NCBI RefSeq assembly: GCF_001949125.1
Contig: NZ_MSTI01000062.1
Coordinates: 1-64,000 of the forward strand
Length of the DNA: 64,000 nucleotides
Direction of reading: 5' to 3'
Source of the DNA: Deinococcus marmoris
GTDB taxonomy: Bacteria > Deinococcota > Deinococci > Deinococcales > Deinococcaceae
Shown here: piece after piece, positions 56,406 to 64,000 of the stretch
How positions within the stretch are numbered: the first letter of the stretch is position 1
Layout of the letters: each line of letters begins with the position of its first letter
Position numbers and translations under genes: made by a program
The notes under the pieces: model-generated
The model's input: the letters and a program-made list of their open reading frames with translations, nothing else
Told to the model about the DNA's origin: nothing
Databases searched by the model: none

Positions 56406-57916
56406 GCCCGCAGGCCCTGAGCCAGCAGGTAGTACAGGTCATTGAGCCGGAGACCCTGTCGGAAGGCGCGAAGTTCTGTGTTACCGTCGATAATGGCCAG
56501 TTCTACCCCGGCCATCGCCGCAAAATCCTCGATCATCTCGGTGGTCACGGCCCCGCTGTAACCGGTGTGGTGTGCGCCCCCGCCGTAGATCCAGGCGGCG
56601 CAGGCGGTCTTGAAGTCCGGCTGGCATTCCCAGACTGCCCGCGCTACAGGCAGGTGGGGCAGACCGGGGTGGGCCACTGAGGTCACCTCGTTCACGATCA
56701 GGCGGAACCGGCTGCCCAGATCAATCAGCGAGACGTTGATGGCCGCGCCCAGTTCGGCGTCGAACACCAGCCGCACCGGGTCTTCCTTGCCGCCGATGCC
56801 CAGCGGATGTACCTCCAGCCTGGGTTTGTGGGCCGCGATGCTGGGGCAGATTTCAAGCATGTGCGATCCCAGCACCTGATGCCTGCCCGGCTCCAGGTGG
56901 TAGGTGTAATCCTCCATGAACGAGGTGCCGCCCGGCAGTCCGTGGCCCATGACCTTCATGGCCCGCACCAGTGCCGCCGTTTTCCAGTCGCCCTCGCCGC
57001 CGAAGCCGTAGCCCTCGGCCATCAGGCGCTGGGTGGCGAGACCGGGAAGTTGTTTCAGGCCGTGCAGGTCTTCAAAAGTATCGGTGAAGCCCTTGAAGCC
57101 GCCCTCTTCCAGAAAGGCGCGCATCCCCGCTTCAATCCGTGCGCCGTCCCGCAACGAGTCGTGGCGTTGGCCGCCGGGTTGGAGTTCGGGGGCAACTTCG
57201 TATTCTGCTAGATACGTTCTGATTAGATCATCTATTTGATTCTCTGAGACAGCTTGGATACGCCCAGCCAGATCGCCCACCGCGTAGGTGTTAACTGAAA
57301 ATCCAAACTTCATCTCGGCGCTGACCTTGTCGCCGTCGGTGACGCCCACGAAACGCATGTTGTCGCCGAAACGGCAGATGGCCGCGCCCTGCCAATCAAA
57401 CCAGGCCCAGGCTGCCCGCGCCCACGCGCCCAGCCGCGCCTGAACTTCGTCGTCACTCCAGTGGCCCACCACCACCTTGCGCTCCAGCCGCAACCGGGTG
57501 TGCAGAAACCCGGCCTCGCGGTCCCCGTGCGCCGACTGGTTGAGGTTCATATAATCCATGTCGATGCGGTCCCAGGGCAGATCGCGCTCGAACTGGGTGT
57601 GCAGGTGGACGAAGGGTTTTTTCAAGGCACTCAGGCCGCCGATCCACATTTTCGATGGGCTGAAGGTGTGCATCCACAGGACCAGTCCGGCGCACAGCGG
57701 GTCTGAATTGGCCTCCAGGCACAGGCGGCGGATGTCGTCCGGCGTGGTCATCACGTCCTTGAAGACGACGGCAAGGGGAATGGCCGGGCTGCCGTCCAGC
57801 GCGTCCGAGACCTGCCGGGCCTGCGCTGCCACCTGCGCCAGCGTTTCGGGGCCGTAGAGATGCTGCGAGCCACAGACGAACCAGAGTTGCGGGGTCACGA
57901 GATTCTTCACGGGCAC
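56402..57916 (-). CDS. araA: L-arabinose isomerase
   Basis: This encodes 504 residues, full family length. It converts L-arabinose to L-ribulose in the cytoplasm. Signatures are [18 protein letters not shown] at the start, [40 protein letters not shown], and the metal-binding region with [20 protein letters not shown] and [13 protein letters not shown]. It is in the araB-araD-araA order, overlapping araD by 10 bp. Confidence 0.96.
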   Translation of the reverse strand: MPVKNLVTPQLWFVCGSQHLYGPETLAQVAAQARQVSDALDGSPAIPLAVVFKDVMTTPDDIRRLCLEANSDPLCAGLVLWMHTFSPSKMWIGGLSALKKPFVHLHTQFERDLPWDRIDMDYMNLNQSAHGDREAGFLHTRLRLERKVVVGHWSDDEVQARLGAWARAAWAWFDWQGAAICRFGDNMRFVGVTDGDKVSAEMKFGFSVNTYAVGDLAGRIQAVSENQIDDLIRTYLAEYEVAPELQPGGQRHDSLRDGARIEAGMRAFLEEGGFKGFTDTFEDLHGLKQLPGLATQRLMAEGYGFGGEGDWKTAALVRAMKVMGHGLPGGTSFMEDYTYHLEPGRHQVLGSHMLEICPSIAAHKPRLEVHPLGIGGKEDPVRLVFDAELGAAINVSLIDLGSRFRLIVNEVTSVAHPGLPHLPVARAVWECQPDFKTACAAWIYGGGAHHTGYSGAVTTEMIEDFAAMAGVELAIIDGNTELRAFRQGLRLNDLYYLLAQGLRA

Positions 57917-58593
57917 GGGGTCTCCTGATGTTGCTGTTGTCCGTAGACATGGGTGTAGCGGTGGTGCAGGCGGTCAATGTCGGCGGGCGAGATGGTCTGA
58001 ACTTCGACGCCCCGCGCCGCTGCCAGTTGATAGGCCAGAAAGACGGTGCGGGCCACGTCCTCCACCATCACGGCCGCTTTCAGGGCAGCCAGTGGGGTTT
58101 TGCCGATGGTAAAGACCCCGTGGCTCTGGAGAATGATGGCGGGTGAGCGGTGGCCCTTCAGGACGCGCACCACCTCCGCACCAATCTCCTCGCCGCCAAT
58201 GGGGGCAAATCCCCCGCAGGGGACGGGACCGCCGAACTCGTCGGCCATCGCAGTCAGGACGCAGGGAATCTCCTGTCCGGTGGCGGCCCAGGCGGTGGCG
58301 TAAGGGCTGTGGGTATGCACGATCCCGCCAACTTCCGGCATCTGGCGGTAGACATAGGCGTGGGTGGCCGTGTCGCTGCTGGGGCTGAGATCACCCTCAA
58401 TCACTTGAGCGTTCAGATCAGTGACCACCATGCTCTCTGGCGTCAACTCCGCAAAAGTCACGCCGCTGGGCTTGATCAGCAAGCCGCCGTCCAAACGGGC
58501 GCTAATGTTGCCGCTCGTCCACGTCACCAGACCGTTTCTCGGCAGTTCCAGATGCAGGGCGTGCAGTTCTGCCCTCAATTCGGTGTGGTTCAC
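57907..58593 (-). CDS. araD: L-ribulose-5-phosphate 4-epimerase
   Basis: This encodes 228 residues of the class II aldolase/AraD fold. Family segments are [54 protein letters not shown] with [15 protein letters not shown] (zinc His), and [18 protein letters not shown] (last His). It makes D-xylulose 5-phosphate and feeds the pentose phosphate pathway. It overlaps both neighbours. Confidence 0.95.
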   Translation of the reverse strand: MNHTELRAELHALHLELPRNGLVTWTSGNISARLDGGLLIKPSGVTFAELTPESMVVTDLNAQVIEGDLSPSSDTATHAYVYRQMPEVGGIVHTHSPYATAWAATGQEIPCVLTAMADEFGGPVPCGGFAPIGGEEIGAEVVRVLKGHRSPAIILQSHGVFTIGKTPLAALKAAVMVEDVARTVFLAYQLAAARGVEVQTISPADIDRLHHRYTHVYGQQQHQETPCP

Positions 58594-60263
58594 GCAGTGA
58601 CCTCACTTCTTTGCTTACGGGATACCGCGTCTTCCCGCAGCCGCTTGAGGGTTTTCATGGTCTGGTCCTCGCGCCCGAACAGATCGTGTAGATGTTTGTA
58701 GAGCTGATAAACCTGCGTGTAGGCGGCGTGTCTTGCTGCATCAGGCGTGTAAGCGGCCCGCGTGACTTTCGCCATCCCGTCTGCCGCCGACTGAATGTCC
58801 AGGTAAGCTCCGGCGGCCACGGCGGCGTGCATGGCACTCCCCAGCGCCGGGGCCTGCGAACTTCCAGCGATGCTGATCGGCAGTCCCAGGACGTCGGCGT
58901 AGGTCTGCATCAGCACCGGATTTTTGATCAGTCCACCAGCAGCAATGAATTCCCGCACGGGCACGCCAGAAGCGTTGAACGTCTCCACGATGACCCGCGT
59001 TCCGAAAGCCGTGGCTTCGATCAGCGCACGGTAAATGTCCTCGGCGCGGGTGGACAATCCCAACCCCATGATCATGCCGCTCAGATCGGTGTCCACCAGC
59101 ACCGAGCGGTTGCCGCTCAGCCAGTCCAGCGCCAGCAGGCCGTGTTCGCCCACCGCCTGCGTGTTGCCCAGTTCGGTCAGCAGTTCGTGGACGCTCAGAC
59201 CACGCTCCTGGGCCAGCGTGTGGTATTCAGGCGGGGTCAGTTTTTTGACCACCCAGCCGAACAGGTCACCCACGCCGTTCTGCCCAGCCTCGTAGCCGTA
59301 AGTACCAGGGGTAATCCCGCCCGCCACCACACCGCACATGCCCGGCACTTCTGCCAGGGTGTCGCCGATCATGACGTGACAGGTGCTGGTGCCCATGATC
59401 GCTACCAGTTGGCCGCTTCTTGTCGCTCCGACGGCGGGCGCGGTCACATGCGCGTCCACATTGCCCACCGCGACAGCCGTGCCGACGTTCAGGCCAGTTA
59501 AACGGGCCGCCGCTTCGGTCAAACTTCCAGCTCGGTCTCCCAACGGGTGCAGGTCACGCGAGAACTTGTTGATGGCATCCCGGAAGTCTGGATTCAGGGC
59601 CGCGAGATAATCGGGCGAGGGATACTCGCCGTCCTGATAGATCGCCTTGTACCCGGCGGTGCAGACGTTGCGAACCTCTGCGCCACACAGTTGCCAGGTC
59701 ACCCAGTCGGTGGCTTCCAGGAAGCGCTCGGCTGCCGCGTAGACCTGTGGAGCCTCTTCCAGAATCTGCAACAACTTGGCAATGGCCCACTCGGCGCTGA
59801 TCTTGCCCCCGTACCGTGGCAGCCAGCGCTCGCCCCGCTGCTCGGCCACGGCGTTGATGCGGTCTGCTTGCGGCTGCGCGGCGTGATGCCGCCACAGCTT
59901 GACGTAAGCGTGTGGCGTCCCTTCCCACTGCGGCAGAAAGCACAGCGGCGTGCCGTCTCGGGTGGTGGGCAACACCGTGCAGGCCGTGAAATCAATACCG
60001 ACGCCGATGATCTGATCTGGATCAATCCCACTTTGCCGCAAGACCGCCGGGATGGTCTGCCCCAGCACGTCCAGATAATCCTGCGGGTGTTGCAAGGCCC
60101 ATTCGGGCGGCAGGACAGGGCCACCGGGCAGAGAGTCGGTCATGACGGCGTGGGTATAGTCGTGAACCGCACTGGCGACTTCCTGACCGTCCTGAACACG
60201 CACCAGCACGGCGCGGCCCGACAAAGTGCCGAAGTCCACGCCTACCGTATATTGCTCGCTCAT
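58590..60263 (-). CDS. araB: L-ribulokinase
   Basis: This encodes 557 residues of the FGGY kinase family. The ATP-binding start is YTVGVDFGTLSGRAVLVRVQ. Other markers are VGIDFTACTVLPTTRDGTPL and AWKKWRHHAA-like sequence (VKLWRHHAAQPQADRINAVA), with the C-terminal GGLIKNPVLMQTYADVLGLP and ALGSAMHAAVAAGAY. It phosphorylates L-ribulose before AraD acts. It overlaps the GH42 gene by 4 bp. Confidence 0.95.
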   Translation of the reverse strand: MSEQYTVGVDFGTLSGRAVLVRVQDGQEVASAVHDYTHAVMTDSLPGGPVLPPEWALQHPQDYLDVLGQTIPAVLRQSGIDPDQIIGVGIDFTACTVLPTTRDGTPLCFLPQWEGTPHAYVKLWRHHAAQPQADRINAVAEQRGERWLPRYGGKISAEWAIAKLLQILEEAPQVYAAAERFLEATDWVTWQLCGAEVRNVCTAGYKAIYQDGEYPSPDYLAALNPDFRDAINKFSRDLHPLGDRAGSLTEAAARLTGLNVGTAVAVGNVDAHVTAPAVGATRSGQLVAIMGTSTCHVMIGDTLAEVPGMCGVVAGGITPGTYGYEAGQNGVGDLFGWVVKKLTPPEYHTLAQERGLSVHELLTELGNTQAVGEHGLLALDWLSGNRSVLVDTDLSGMIMGLGLSTRAEDIYRALIEATAFGTRVIVETFNASGVPVREFIAAGGLIKNPVLMQTYADVLGLPISIAGSSQAPALGSAMHAAVAAGAYLDIQSAADGMAKVTRAAYTPDAARHAAYTQVYQLYKHLHDLFGREDQTMKTLKRLREDAVSRKQRSEVTA

Positions 60264-62335
60264 TGCCCACCTCCGGCTAGGACGGGTTCAGCGTCTGGGC
60301 GAAGGGTCAGGTCCCGCTCAAGCTGTCCGGTCAGCACCAGCACGCCGTAGGGTTCCAGGCGCGTGTCGCCGCTGACCTGCTGGCCGCCTAGAGCGTCATG
60401 CGCCGCCGGGAGCTGAATGGTCTGTGGTGTGGCGCTGTGGTTGATGATCACTGTGACCTCGCCAGCCGCTCCGCTGCGGCGGCAGACCTCCACGCCGGGT
60501 GGGGGTGTCAGGGCCGTCTGGACACCGCTGCGCTGGAGGGCAGCGGCCATCACGCTTTGCATCAGCTCCGCGTCCAGCCAGGCTCCCACCACGGTGACTC
60601 GTCCTGCGCCCACCGCCCTGGTGGTCACGGCGGCCTGTCCGTCCAGCCAGCCGTTGCTGGGGCCGTAGCGGGCCAGCACCTCCACATCGTCTGCCCGCAC
60701 GCCCAGACGCTCGGCCCAGATGGACGCCTGACCGCTCCCCAGCATGCCCACGATGGCCGCAGGTTGGTGCAGAGAAAAATACTGTTCCACCTCCACGCCT
60801 GCCCACTCGGCCAGCTTTCCCGGCTGCTTGGAGGGCAGGAGCGCGTTGTCGTCGTCCTTGACGCCGCTGCGTGGCCCGATGATCAGGTGTCCACCGCCGC
60901 GAAGATAGCTACTGAGGTGTTCATAGATTTCCGGGGTCAGGCCGTGCAGATGCGGGGCCACCACCAGACGATAGCCCTCCAATGGGGCCAGCGGATGCAC
61001 GATGTCGGTGCCGATGCCTGCCTCACGCAGTGGACGGTAGTAACTCAGCAGGTGGCCGATGGGATCAAAGTCCTCGTGCTGGCGGTGAAAATTGAGCGCC
61101 CAGCGGTCCTCGTAACGGTGCAGCAGGGCCACCGCTGATACGGGGGTGGTCCCAATCAGATGGGGCGAGAGCTGCGACAGCTCTGCGCCGATCTGGGCGA
61201 TCTCGGCGTAGTGGGGGCGGGGTGTGCCGTCGGGGTGCAGTACGGTTCCCCAGTACTGTTCCTGGCCGCCCAGCGCGCTGCGCCATTGCCAGTACGAGAT
61301 CAGGTCTGCGCCGTGGCCGATCTGGTGGTAGACCAGGCTGCGGATCTCGCCCATATTCAGCGCGTTGTTGGTGGTCATGTGGTTGGTGGCCCCGGCCTGG
61401 GTTTCCAGCACCCAGTAATTCCGGCGCTTGAGGCCGCGCGTCAGGTCGTGCTCGGCCCCGTTGCGGATGAAATCCAGGTGACCGTCACCGATGTAGTTGT
61501 CAAAGCCCGCCACGTCCAGCTCGTCACTCAGGGCGTAGTGATCAAACAAATCAAAAAAGCCCATGAAGTTGTGCGTGAAGACCTGCTCCAGGCGGGCGTG
61601 GGGCCGGATGGCCGCGATCTGTTCGTGCTGATAGGTGGCGTAAAGCTGTGTGATGAAGCGCTGAAAATCCAGGCGCAGGGCTGGGTTATGCACCATCCAG
61701 GGGTGTTCGGTGCTGGGAAAGATGGGCAGCGGGATTTGCCCCCAGTCGCTGTAACTCTGGCTCCAGTAACGTGTCCACCAGCGGCGGTTCAGCTCGTCCA
61801 GGGTGCCATAACGTCCGCGCAGAAAGTCCTGAAAGCGCAGGCGCGTTTCGGCGTCGTAGGACGCGCGGTTGTACTCGTTGTCGATCTGCCAGCCGATCAC
61901 CTGTGGGTACGGGCCGAAGCGCTCGCCCAGTTTCCCGGCGATCCGACTCGCAAACTGGCGATACGTTGCGCTGCCGACGTTGTAGTGACAGCGTCCACCA
62001 TGCGGAGAGCGGACACCGTCCTGATTGACCGCCAGGGTGTCCGGGTGCGCCGCCGTCAACCACGCAGGCGGACTGGCCGTGGGCGTGGCGATGATAACCT
62101 TCATGCCGAATTCGGCGGCCTGTTCAATGGCCCGCTCAAACAAATCAAGTTCAAAGACGCCGTCTGCGGGTTCCAGGGTACTCCAGGCAAAATCGCAGAT
62201 GCGGACGGTGTTGATGCCTGCCTCCCGCATCAGGCGCAGGTCCTCGGGCCAGCGGTCCTCAGGCCAGTGTTCGGGATACCAGGCGACGCCGTAGCGCAGC
62301 ACATCGGAGGGCGTGGAAGGGGGCAGGGTAGGCAT
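60260..62335 (-). CDS. GH42 beta-galactosidase / arabinopyranosidase-type enzyme
   Basis: This encodes 691 residues. I chose ATG 62335 because GGAGGAA precedes it. The TIM barrel is GH42, with acid/base Glu154 (IGWQIDNEYNRASY) and nucleophile Glu311 (YWVLETQAGATNHM). A four-cysteine zinc cluster seen in some GH42 enzymes is absent. Trimerisation and C-terminal domains follow. There is no signal peptide, so it acts inside the cell on imported oligosaccharides. Position in the arabinose operon suggests it releases galactose or arabinopyranose from arabinogalactan fragments. Confidence 0.9.
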   Translation of the reverse strand: MPTLPPSTPSDVLRYGVAWYPEHWPEDRWPEDLRLMREAGINTVRICDFAWSTLEPADGVFELDLFERAIEQAAEFGMKVIIATPTASPPAWLTAAHPDTLAVNQDGVRSPHGGRCHYNVGSATYRQFASRIAGKLGERFGPYPQVIGWQIDNEYNRASYDAETRLRFQDFLRGRYGTLDELNRRWWTRYWSQSYSDWGQIPLPIFPSTEHPWMVHNPALRLDFQRFITQLYATYQHEQIAAIRPHARLEQVFTHNFMGFFDLFDHYALSDELDVAGFDNYIGDGHLDFIRNGAEHDLTRGLKRRNYWVLETQAGATNHMTTNNALNMGEIRSLVYHQIGHGADLISYWQWRSALGGQEQYWGTVLHPDGTPRPHYAEIAQIGAELSQLSPHLIGTTPVSAVALLHRYEDRWALNFHRQHEDFDPIGHLLSYYRPLREAGIGTDIVHPLAPLEGYRLVVAPHLHGLTPEIYEHLSSYLRGGGHLIIGPRSGVKDDDNALLPSKQPGKLAEWAGVEVEQYFSLHQPAAIVGMLGSGQASIWAERLGVRADDVEVLARYGPSNGWLDGQAAVTTRAVGAGRVTVVGAWLDAELMQSVMAAALQRSGVQTALTPPPGVEVCRRSGAAGEVTVIINHSATPQTIQLPAAHDALGGQQVSGDTRLEPYGVLVLTGQLERDLTLRPDAEPVLAGGGQ

Positions 62336-62441
62336 GGGAGTTCCTCCAGGGCGCAGATAATGGGAATTTGGGTGACAAGAAGCCGGACCAGCCTTATGGA
62401 AGGGGCTGGCAACAGGCGAAACAGAAATCAGGAAGGAGGGA

Positions 62442-63521
62442 TCAGGACATTGGAGGCGCGGCGGTAGAAGCCCGCACAATGAGTCGGGGGGTCAGGAGAG
62501 GCAGGGGCGGCGTGTCCAGGCCGTCCAGTAGCGAGAGCAGATGCTCGGCGGCCAGGTGGCCCATCTCCAGGCGCGGGAAGTCGATGACGGTCAGGGCCGG
62601 GGCGCTCAGCTCGGTCACGCGGCGGTTGTCGAAGCCCACCACCGAGACGTCTTCGGGGACGCGCAGACCCAGATCACGCAGACCCTGAACCGCGCCCAGC
62701 GCCAGCCAGTCGTTGGCCGCGAAGACTGCCGTGAACTTCGTGCGCCCGTACAGGCGCTTGACGGCGGCGCGTCCGCCCTCGATTTCCTCAGACCACACGC
62801 CGGTCAGTTCCAGCGCCTCCTCGCGCACTGCGCCTGCCTGACGCAGCGCCGCGTGATAGCCCGCGTAGCGCTCACGCACGTCCAGACGGTCCAGCGAACC
62901 CGTGATGTGCGCGATCCGGCGGTGGCCCAGCTCCAGCAGGTGTTCGGTGGCCAGAAGGCCACCCAACTCGTTGTCCAGCCGCAGACAGTGGTGGGCCAGC
63001 TCGGGGACCGAGCGGTTAAGCAGCACCACCGGGGTGCCGCTGCGTTCCAGTTCAATCAATGGCGCGTCGGGCAGCCAGTCGGCGAAGGCTATCACACCGT
63101 CTGGGCGGCCTTTCAGAATGGTCTCCAGAGCGATGAGTTCCTCGTCGCCGTTTTCCTGACCCAGCGCACAGAGGAGATGCACGCCCCCGGCCCGCAGGCG
63201 CTCCTCTATTCCGGTGATGATGGTGCCAAAGAATTCGTCGTGCAAGACGGGAATGATTACGCCCACCGCACGCAAGCGGCCCGCCAGCAGATTGCGAGCA
63301 AAGGTGTTGGAATTGGGTTTGAAGTTCAGCCGATCCACCACCTCCAGCACCCGCTGGGCCTTGTCGCCCTTAACGCGGGCCGTGCCGTTCAGCACACGCG
63401 AAACTGTTGCGGGCGAGACCTGCGCCTCCCGGGCAATGTCCAGAATGGAGGGGCCGCGTCCAGTCGGTTGGATTGAATTCGGCTGAGTTGAATTGGTCTG
63501 GAGCACGTCCGTCTGGATCAT
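62442..63521 (-). CDS. LacI-family regulator of the arabinose operon
   Basis: This encodes 359 residues. An unusual Asn/Thr/Gln-rich leader of about 22 residues precedes the LacI helix-turn-helix (SILDIAREAQVSPATVSRVL followed by NGTARV) and hinge. The sugar-binding domain (about 85-350) has VGVIIPVLHDEFFGTIITGI, TAVFAANDWLALGAVQGL and ISVVGFDN-like sequence (VSVVGFDNRRVTELSAPALT). It lies upstream of the GH42-araB-D-A genes on the same strand. Two identical palindromes TTGAAAAACTTTCAA fit as its operators. The inducer is probably L-arabinose or an arabinose oligomer. Confidence 0.9.
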   Translation of the reverse strand: MIQTDVLQTNSTQPNSIQPTGRGPSILDIAREAQVSPATVSRVLNGTARVKGDKAQRVLEVVDRLNFKPNSNTFARNLLAGRLRAVGVIIPVLHDEFFGTIITGIEERLRAGGVHLLCALGQENGDEELIALETILKGRPDGVIAFADWLPDAPLIELERSGTPVVLLNRSVPELAHHCLRLDNELGGLLATEHLLELGHRRIAHITGSLDRLDVRERYAGYHAALRQAGAVREEALELTGVWSEEIEGGRAAVKRLYGRTKFTAVFAANDWLALGAVQGLRDLGLRVPEDVSVVGFDNRRVTELSAPALTVIDFPRLEMGHLAAEHLLSLLDGLDTPPLPLLTPRLIVRASTAAPPMS

Positions 63522-63562
63522 TTCACCAACCTTAGCTCATGGATTTCTTCTGTTGCTCATAT

Positions 63563-63577
63563 TTGAAAAACTTTCAA
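63563..63577. promoter_or_regulatory. operator upstream of the LacI-type gene
   Basis: TTGAAAAACTTTCAA, an imperfect palindrome (arms TTGAAA and TTTCAA), lies 42 bp upstream of the regulator start. The same 15 bases recur at 63865. It would allow autoregulation. Confidence 0.8.
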
Positions 63578-63582
63578 GAATG

Positions 63583-63831
63583 ACAGTAGCACAACCGTAT
63601 CTGGGACTTCAAACGGGGAGAACGCAGAGGCTTGAAGGCCGTCTGATAAATCCAAAGAGGCATTTTGAACCCTGCATTGCCCTCAGATAGAAGGCGTTTC
63701 AAATGTTCCCACGTGCCTCCTGCAAACATCGGAGTCAGATGACCCTGCCCCAGAGTTGAGGAATGGACGCTGCTGGATACGCTTTTTACCCTTGGGCAGC
63801 AATCTCATCAGTCACGAAAATCCTAGAACTC
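63583..63831. other. intergenic stretch between divergent transcription units
   Basis: No convincing gene is present. One 65-codon frame crosses it without a ribosome binding site. It separates the regulator's operator from the divergent promoter. Confidence 0.45.
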
Positions 63832-63879
63832 TTGACAGCTTCTGAGGACGGGGATATGTTGTTTTTGAAAAACTTTCAA
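63832..63879 (+). promoter_or_regulatory. promoter with downstream LacI-type operator
   Basis: TTGACA (63832-63837) and TATGTT (63855-63860) are spaced by 17 bases. The palindrome TTGAAAAACTTTCAA at 63865-63879 lies over the expected start site. A repressor bound there would block transcription of the divergent gene. Confidence 0.82.
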
Positions 63880-63975
63880 AACTCACTGACTGCTGCGTTG
63901 CTGTCTCGCCCTGACTGGGAAGGGTTCAATTTTGGTTGTTCTCCCTCGCCTGTCACCCTTCAAAGGAGATCACCC

Positions 63976-64000
63976 ATGTCCTCACTTCGCCTGAACACGG
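63976..64000 (+). CDS. start of a gene that leaves the window
   Basis: AAAGGAG lies eight bases upstream of ATG 63976, followed by codons for MSSLRLNT. Control by the LacI-type operator suggests that it belongs to arabinose use, for example a sugar transporter, but the coding sequence is too short to judge. Confidence 0.6.

Noticed and set aside
61160..62467. 435-codon plus-strand frame opposite the GH42 gene
   Set aside because: It is an antisense shadow. The GH42 catalytic residues and ribosome binding site are on the minus strand.

Overview
The window looks like high-GC DNA from a Deinococcus-type bacterium, probably an accessory or plasmid-like region. This is inferred from frequent GTG starts with 4-bp overlaps (GTGA), Deinococcus-like insertion sequences, and Thermus/Deinococcus-style copper proteins. 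No replication, rRNA or tRNA gene was seen.

Layout. (1) 1-9.3 kb: small secreted or lipoprotein genes of unknown function, an IS1-like element with perfect 8-bp target duplications, a decayed serine hydrolase that has lost its catalytic-serine segment, a membrane protein and a DedA protein. (2) 9.3-17.1 kb: broken IS6 and IS1595 elements, then a Met-rich PepSY-like secreted protein, decayed DUF302 and CBS genes, a SHOCT protein, a methyltransferase, and a two-component system beside a truncated thioredoxin. (3) 17-35.4 kb: a metal (mainly copper) island. It holds a C39-like peptidase, a Cys-rich copper-storage protein and a membrane DUF305 protein, followed by nuoA-H-J-K-L-M-N. These are only the membrane-arm subunits of complex I, and NuoJ carries a Met/His/Asp-rich insertion of about 200 residues. 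Next come a thioredoxin-like protein, a second two-component system, secreted DUF305, csoR, copZ and copA, with G/C palindromes matching CsoR operators. (4) 34.4-40.1 kb, minus strand: an overlapping operon for metal uptake (FTR1 permease, its secreted partner, a hydantoinase-like ATPase-fold protein, an anchored protein, glutaredoxin, ZIP transporter). (5) 40.2-49.3 kb: an insertion-sequence graveyard. A VIT1/CCC1-type transporter gene is split by three insertion sequences nested inside one another, each with its target duplication still visible. Truncated IS630, ISKra4 and hydrolase pieces follow. (6) 49.3-55.3 kb: a secreted beta-propeller protein, two small genes, a MITE-like repeat, a fused cytochrome b / molybdopterin oxidoreductase, an intact IS5-family element and a Rieske ferredoxin. 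(7) 55.3-64 kb: a minus-strand L-arabinose operon (LacI-type regulator, GH42 glycosidase, araB, araD, araA, polyol-type dehydrogenase). Identical operator palindromes lie upstream of the regulator and of a divergent gene that runs off the window.

The most striking item is the copper-island nuo cluster. It has no peripheral-arm genes, a metal-binding-like insertion in NuoJ, and changed proton-path residues in NuoH and NuoN. It may be a complex-I-derived membrane module repurposed for metal or ion homeostasis, which is an inference and is untested.
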